IMG/VR virus record: IMGVR_UViG_3300010371_001397
Location: 1 to 41,905 of that record
Reading direction: 5' to 3' (one strand)
DNA: 41,905 nucleotides
Origin: a virus
Positions 40,901-41,905 of the stretch are shown here, piece by piece. The notes under the pieces are model-generated. The model did no database searches. It was not told the origin of the DNA and was given only the letters and a program-made list of their open reading frames with translations. The position numbers and the translations under genes were made by a program. Position 1 is the first letter of the stretch. Every line of letters begins with the position of its first letter.

Positions 40901-41486
40901 CTTCACAGCCGGGATGGTGGAGAAGCTCCTCGGTATCGAGTCGCCACAGCGGAAGGCTCACGACGACATCAAGAGCATCTACGGCGTGGACATCCCGCAG
41001 AACAGCGGGACGATCAAACAGATTGTTCAGATCGCGCAGTCGCAGTTCGGCGGCGATATTGCGGTGGCCGTGCGGTCGCCGAGCGTCCGCCAACTCGTGA
41101 TGCTGTACTCGGAGGCCACGGGCCAGAAGATGCCGCTCTCGGCGACGACGCCGTACGCCGGGAGTCTCGTGGAGCAGGGCGGCAACCTCTATCAGCAGGC
41201 CAGCTATCAGGACGGGCAGGCTCACACGTACGCGTCGAACATTCCGACTCTCGGCGGGATCGCATCGGGAACCTACCCGACGCCCGGAGGCCCGAACACC
41301 TCGGGCGGCACCGGCGCAACGTACCTCTCGCTGAACGTCAGCGGCAGTGACGCGGCGACCTTCATGACTGGCCAGTTCGTGACGCCGCAGTTCGTAGCGG
41401 ACCAAGCGATGGCCGCGCAGTATTCGAGCTACGGTCGCACGCAGCAGTCGGCGAACATGCAGCTGCCCGGTTTGACGGTGGCGTGA
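37917..41486 (+). CDS. Tail tape measure protein
   Basis: A 1189-residue protein, the longest here, as expected for the tape measure that sets tail length. It has a helical N-terminus, a hydrophobic Gly/Ala-rich segment (about 145-168, MGPFGGAIAAGATVLTGIAL), long charged coiled coils from about 390 to 710, and Gly/Ser-rich hydrophobic C-terminal regions. The coiled-coil part contains many Gln/Glu/Lys-rich heptads (QAQDQFDEKRAQIQQKLQRQ). Long apparent frames on other strands within it are shadows. The last bases overlap the next gene (GTGA). Confidence 0.9.
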   Translation: MADQAERVILEAEETPVLESVGRANTALDSFEKKSESSHGKVIRISDQTRSSVQRLIASLEKQAETYGKSGVEKLISQRDQLLQRYSREPQAIDAITKSYERMIAEQKKIDSEAKFEGFGEKIKQFIETPLAGAKSAVTSLLTSMGPFGGAIAAGATVLTGIALAGFEAAKSLGEYGVRIRDVELRTGLTAKEVGQFGFAARAAGQDTTIFERMMRGLSEAADDTSKEGEKARTTLQRIGVTMVDANTGALKPTAQVMEEIAEGLNRLPAGFERDAAALALFKRAGVEAVPVISELTENLEIARQKGYGPSEDDVRRFTEYQREVTEVEMAWERFTRSIKEPLAATVSVTFKWLGIASDMITLPGKILTQKLFGGKPTADDIEMAETEGWGYGASMSRKAHADEQAGIARNDQMVAAAKAASERGKELEAAEKKLADLESQLKTGVMPSVNEPVLKQIGQERQTIADIKARTEAAKELKDWERQAAEFEKKGDESELSAIEKIYYQRDQLLKQAEKVKASESQIAAIRKSADQQADVLYKKNDEEFEKYAAKHDAEQRKKMIALMEPSKEQMKEWEEGFAAQERIEDIGVQAQRTELQRRAARSERMAELAGGSDEDIAKQAYETRLKLAVQLANIEAERISKEENAAKRSVMAAQAQKDLFGELAQAQDQFDEKRAQIQQKLQRQREQELQSQIDGLQKQAVKLIDVLFTKPANFGKDLLNTIHSAVLKPITETLSGAAANVLHPIIYGSDGKGGINGLLRGTARDAKDPVRVSTDMNTAATMQNSAVMAGLTAILAAGMGIAAPSVSGGTAGLPGVSVPSISAPASVSGSSGVNLPVLTGRSEVSLPGPIVTGGAAPAATPSVGDMMSLPLGTHASGGMNPLATILGSNSKGGTSGLYSLFGKGGFSKALSNLKGTFWNQDAWNASDSNFWGGVQGVAKSPAAGAAGMMLATSGLFGSNRGTWTGSLEDTAGGALIGEQIGGPWGAAIGAAAGFTAGMVEKLLGIESPQRKAHDDIKSIYGVDIPQNSGTIKQIVQIAQSQFGGDIAVAVRSPSVRQLVMLYSEATGQKMPLSATTPYAGSLVEQGGNLYQQASYQDGQAHTYASNIPTLGGIASGTYPTPGGPNTSGGTGATYLSLNVSGSDAATFMTGQFVTPQFVADQAMAAQYSSYGRTQQSANMQLPGLTVA

Positions 41487-41905
41487 TCATGCCGGGCAAT
41501 CTCATCGGGAGCACGCCAAACGGGGTGATGCCAGCCTCGCTGTGCACCGCGTTCACGGAACTGCGGGAGTACGCTCAACTCCAGAACCAGTTTCACGACG
41601 GGACAATTCAGCGGTCGCAACTCGCGCAGACTTCGCGGCGGACGTTCCGGTTGAGTAAGCGACTGAATTCATCGCTGCTGTCCGCGCTTCACAGCTTCTG
41701 GGTATCGCAGAACGGCGGGCTGACGCCGTTCGTCTTTTACAACCCGTTCGATGTCACGTCCGGGCAGCAGATCGGCAGCAACTACGATCCAACGGGCAGC
41801 AATACGCAGGGCCGCGTGACGGTGGCGTTCCGTGGCAACTGGGCGCAAGTGACGGACATCGCGCGGACGAACGTCCAGGGACTGGAACTGGTCGAAGTGG
41901 GATGA
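41483..41905 (+). CDS. Tail protein downstream of the tape measure
   Basis: A 140-residue protein ending at the last base of the window with its own TGA, so complete. It starts at GTG overlapping the tape measure stop, or at ATG 41489. It reads ALHSFWVSQNGGLTPFVFYN, P-F-D-V-T-S-G-Q-Q, then VTVAFRGNWAQVTDIARTNV, a pattern seen in small beta-rich tail-tip proteins such as the DUF2460/gpM-type group. Assigned by position and general similarity; more tail genes are expected to the right. Confidence 0.6.
   Translation: MIMPGNLIGSTPNGVMPASLCTAFTELREYAQLQNQFHDGTIQRSQLAQTSRRTFRLSKRLNSSLLSALHSFWVSQNGGLTPFVFYNPFDVTSGQQIGSNYDPTGSNTQGRVTVAFRGNWAQVTDIARTNVQGLELVEVG

Noticed and set aside
39638-41350. 570-codon plus-strand frame inside the tape measure gene
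   Set aside because: Extremely Arg/Gly-rich out-of-phase reading of the tape measure coiled-coil and C-terminal region; not a real protein.
1-41905. CRISPR arrays, tRNA and rRNA genes
   Set aside because: No regularly spaced identical repeats and no recognisable tRNA or rRNA sequences were seen; a covariance-model scan would be needed to exclude a diverged tRNA.

Overview
The window looks like most of an integrated siphovirus-type prophage carrying a large defence-like island. The DNA is GC-rich. A DUF2924 gene, a large serine recombinase, a DUF3489 protein and tandem ParB-methyltransferase genes occur together, a combination I associate with soil Acidobacteriota (Solibacter/Bryobacter-like) and some proteobacteria. 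The host is an inference: no rRNA, tRNA or clear chromosomal housekeeping gene was seen. Phage genes run to the last base, so the element continues to the right.

Layout. (1) 1-3.7 kb: a uracil-DNA-glycosylase-fold protein (minus), then a plus-strand integration cassette of DUF2924 protein, large serine recombinase and helix-turn-helix protein. (2) 3.8-12.7 kb: the island. A ribbon-helix-helix/m4C-type methyltransferase (plus) faces a six-gene minus-strand operon. In transcription order the operon holds an excisionase-type HTH regulator, a GHKL (MORC/Hsp90-like) ATPase with two Ig-like domains, a winged-helix protein, a 488-residue protein with a motif I associate with McrB N-terminal regions, a McrB-like AAA+ NTPase and a McrC-like PD-(D/E)XK nuclease. 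Four of the five junctions are gaps of 8-25 bases or overlaps, and one is 90 bases. (3) 12.7-15.3 kb: a divergent control region and a two-gene plus-strand module of unknown function, whose second protein ends in a C-terminal domain seen in signal-transduction proteins.

(4) 15.5-18.6 kb: replication module of a small unknown protein, a sigma-like factor, a zinc-finger/TOPRIM primase and a P4-type helicase, joined by ATGA overlaps. (5) 18.6-20.5 kb: a caspase-like peptidase gene, then a non-coding region with a terminator-like hairpin, a long inverted repeat built from CTGACGG units and a promoter-like element that resembles one near position 851. (6) 20.5-25 kb: two small genes, two ParB-DNA methyltransferases, small proteins and a DUF3489 gene. 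(7) 24.8-41.9 kb: lambda-like packaging, head and tail genes (terminase small and large subunits, gpW-like, portal, protease-capsid fusion, DUF2190, joining protein, tail terminator-like, tail tube, probable chaperone, tape measure and the next tail gene). Two minus-strand cargo genes interrupt it: an FRG-domain protein and a secreted protein.

How it may work together: the recombinase cassette would maintain the element and the replication and structural modules would make virions. The island between integrase and replication genes, plus the caspase-like and FRG genes, looks like prophage-borne defence. The strongest candidate for an undescribed system is the GHKL/winged-helix/McrBC-like operon, with or without the facing methyltransferase. 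All functions come from reading motifs by eye; no database search was run.
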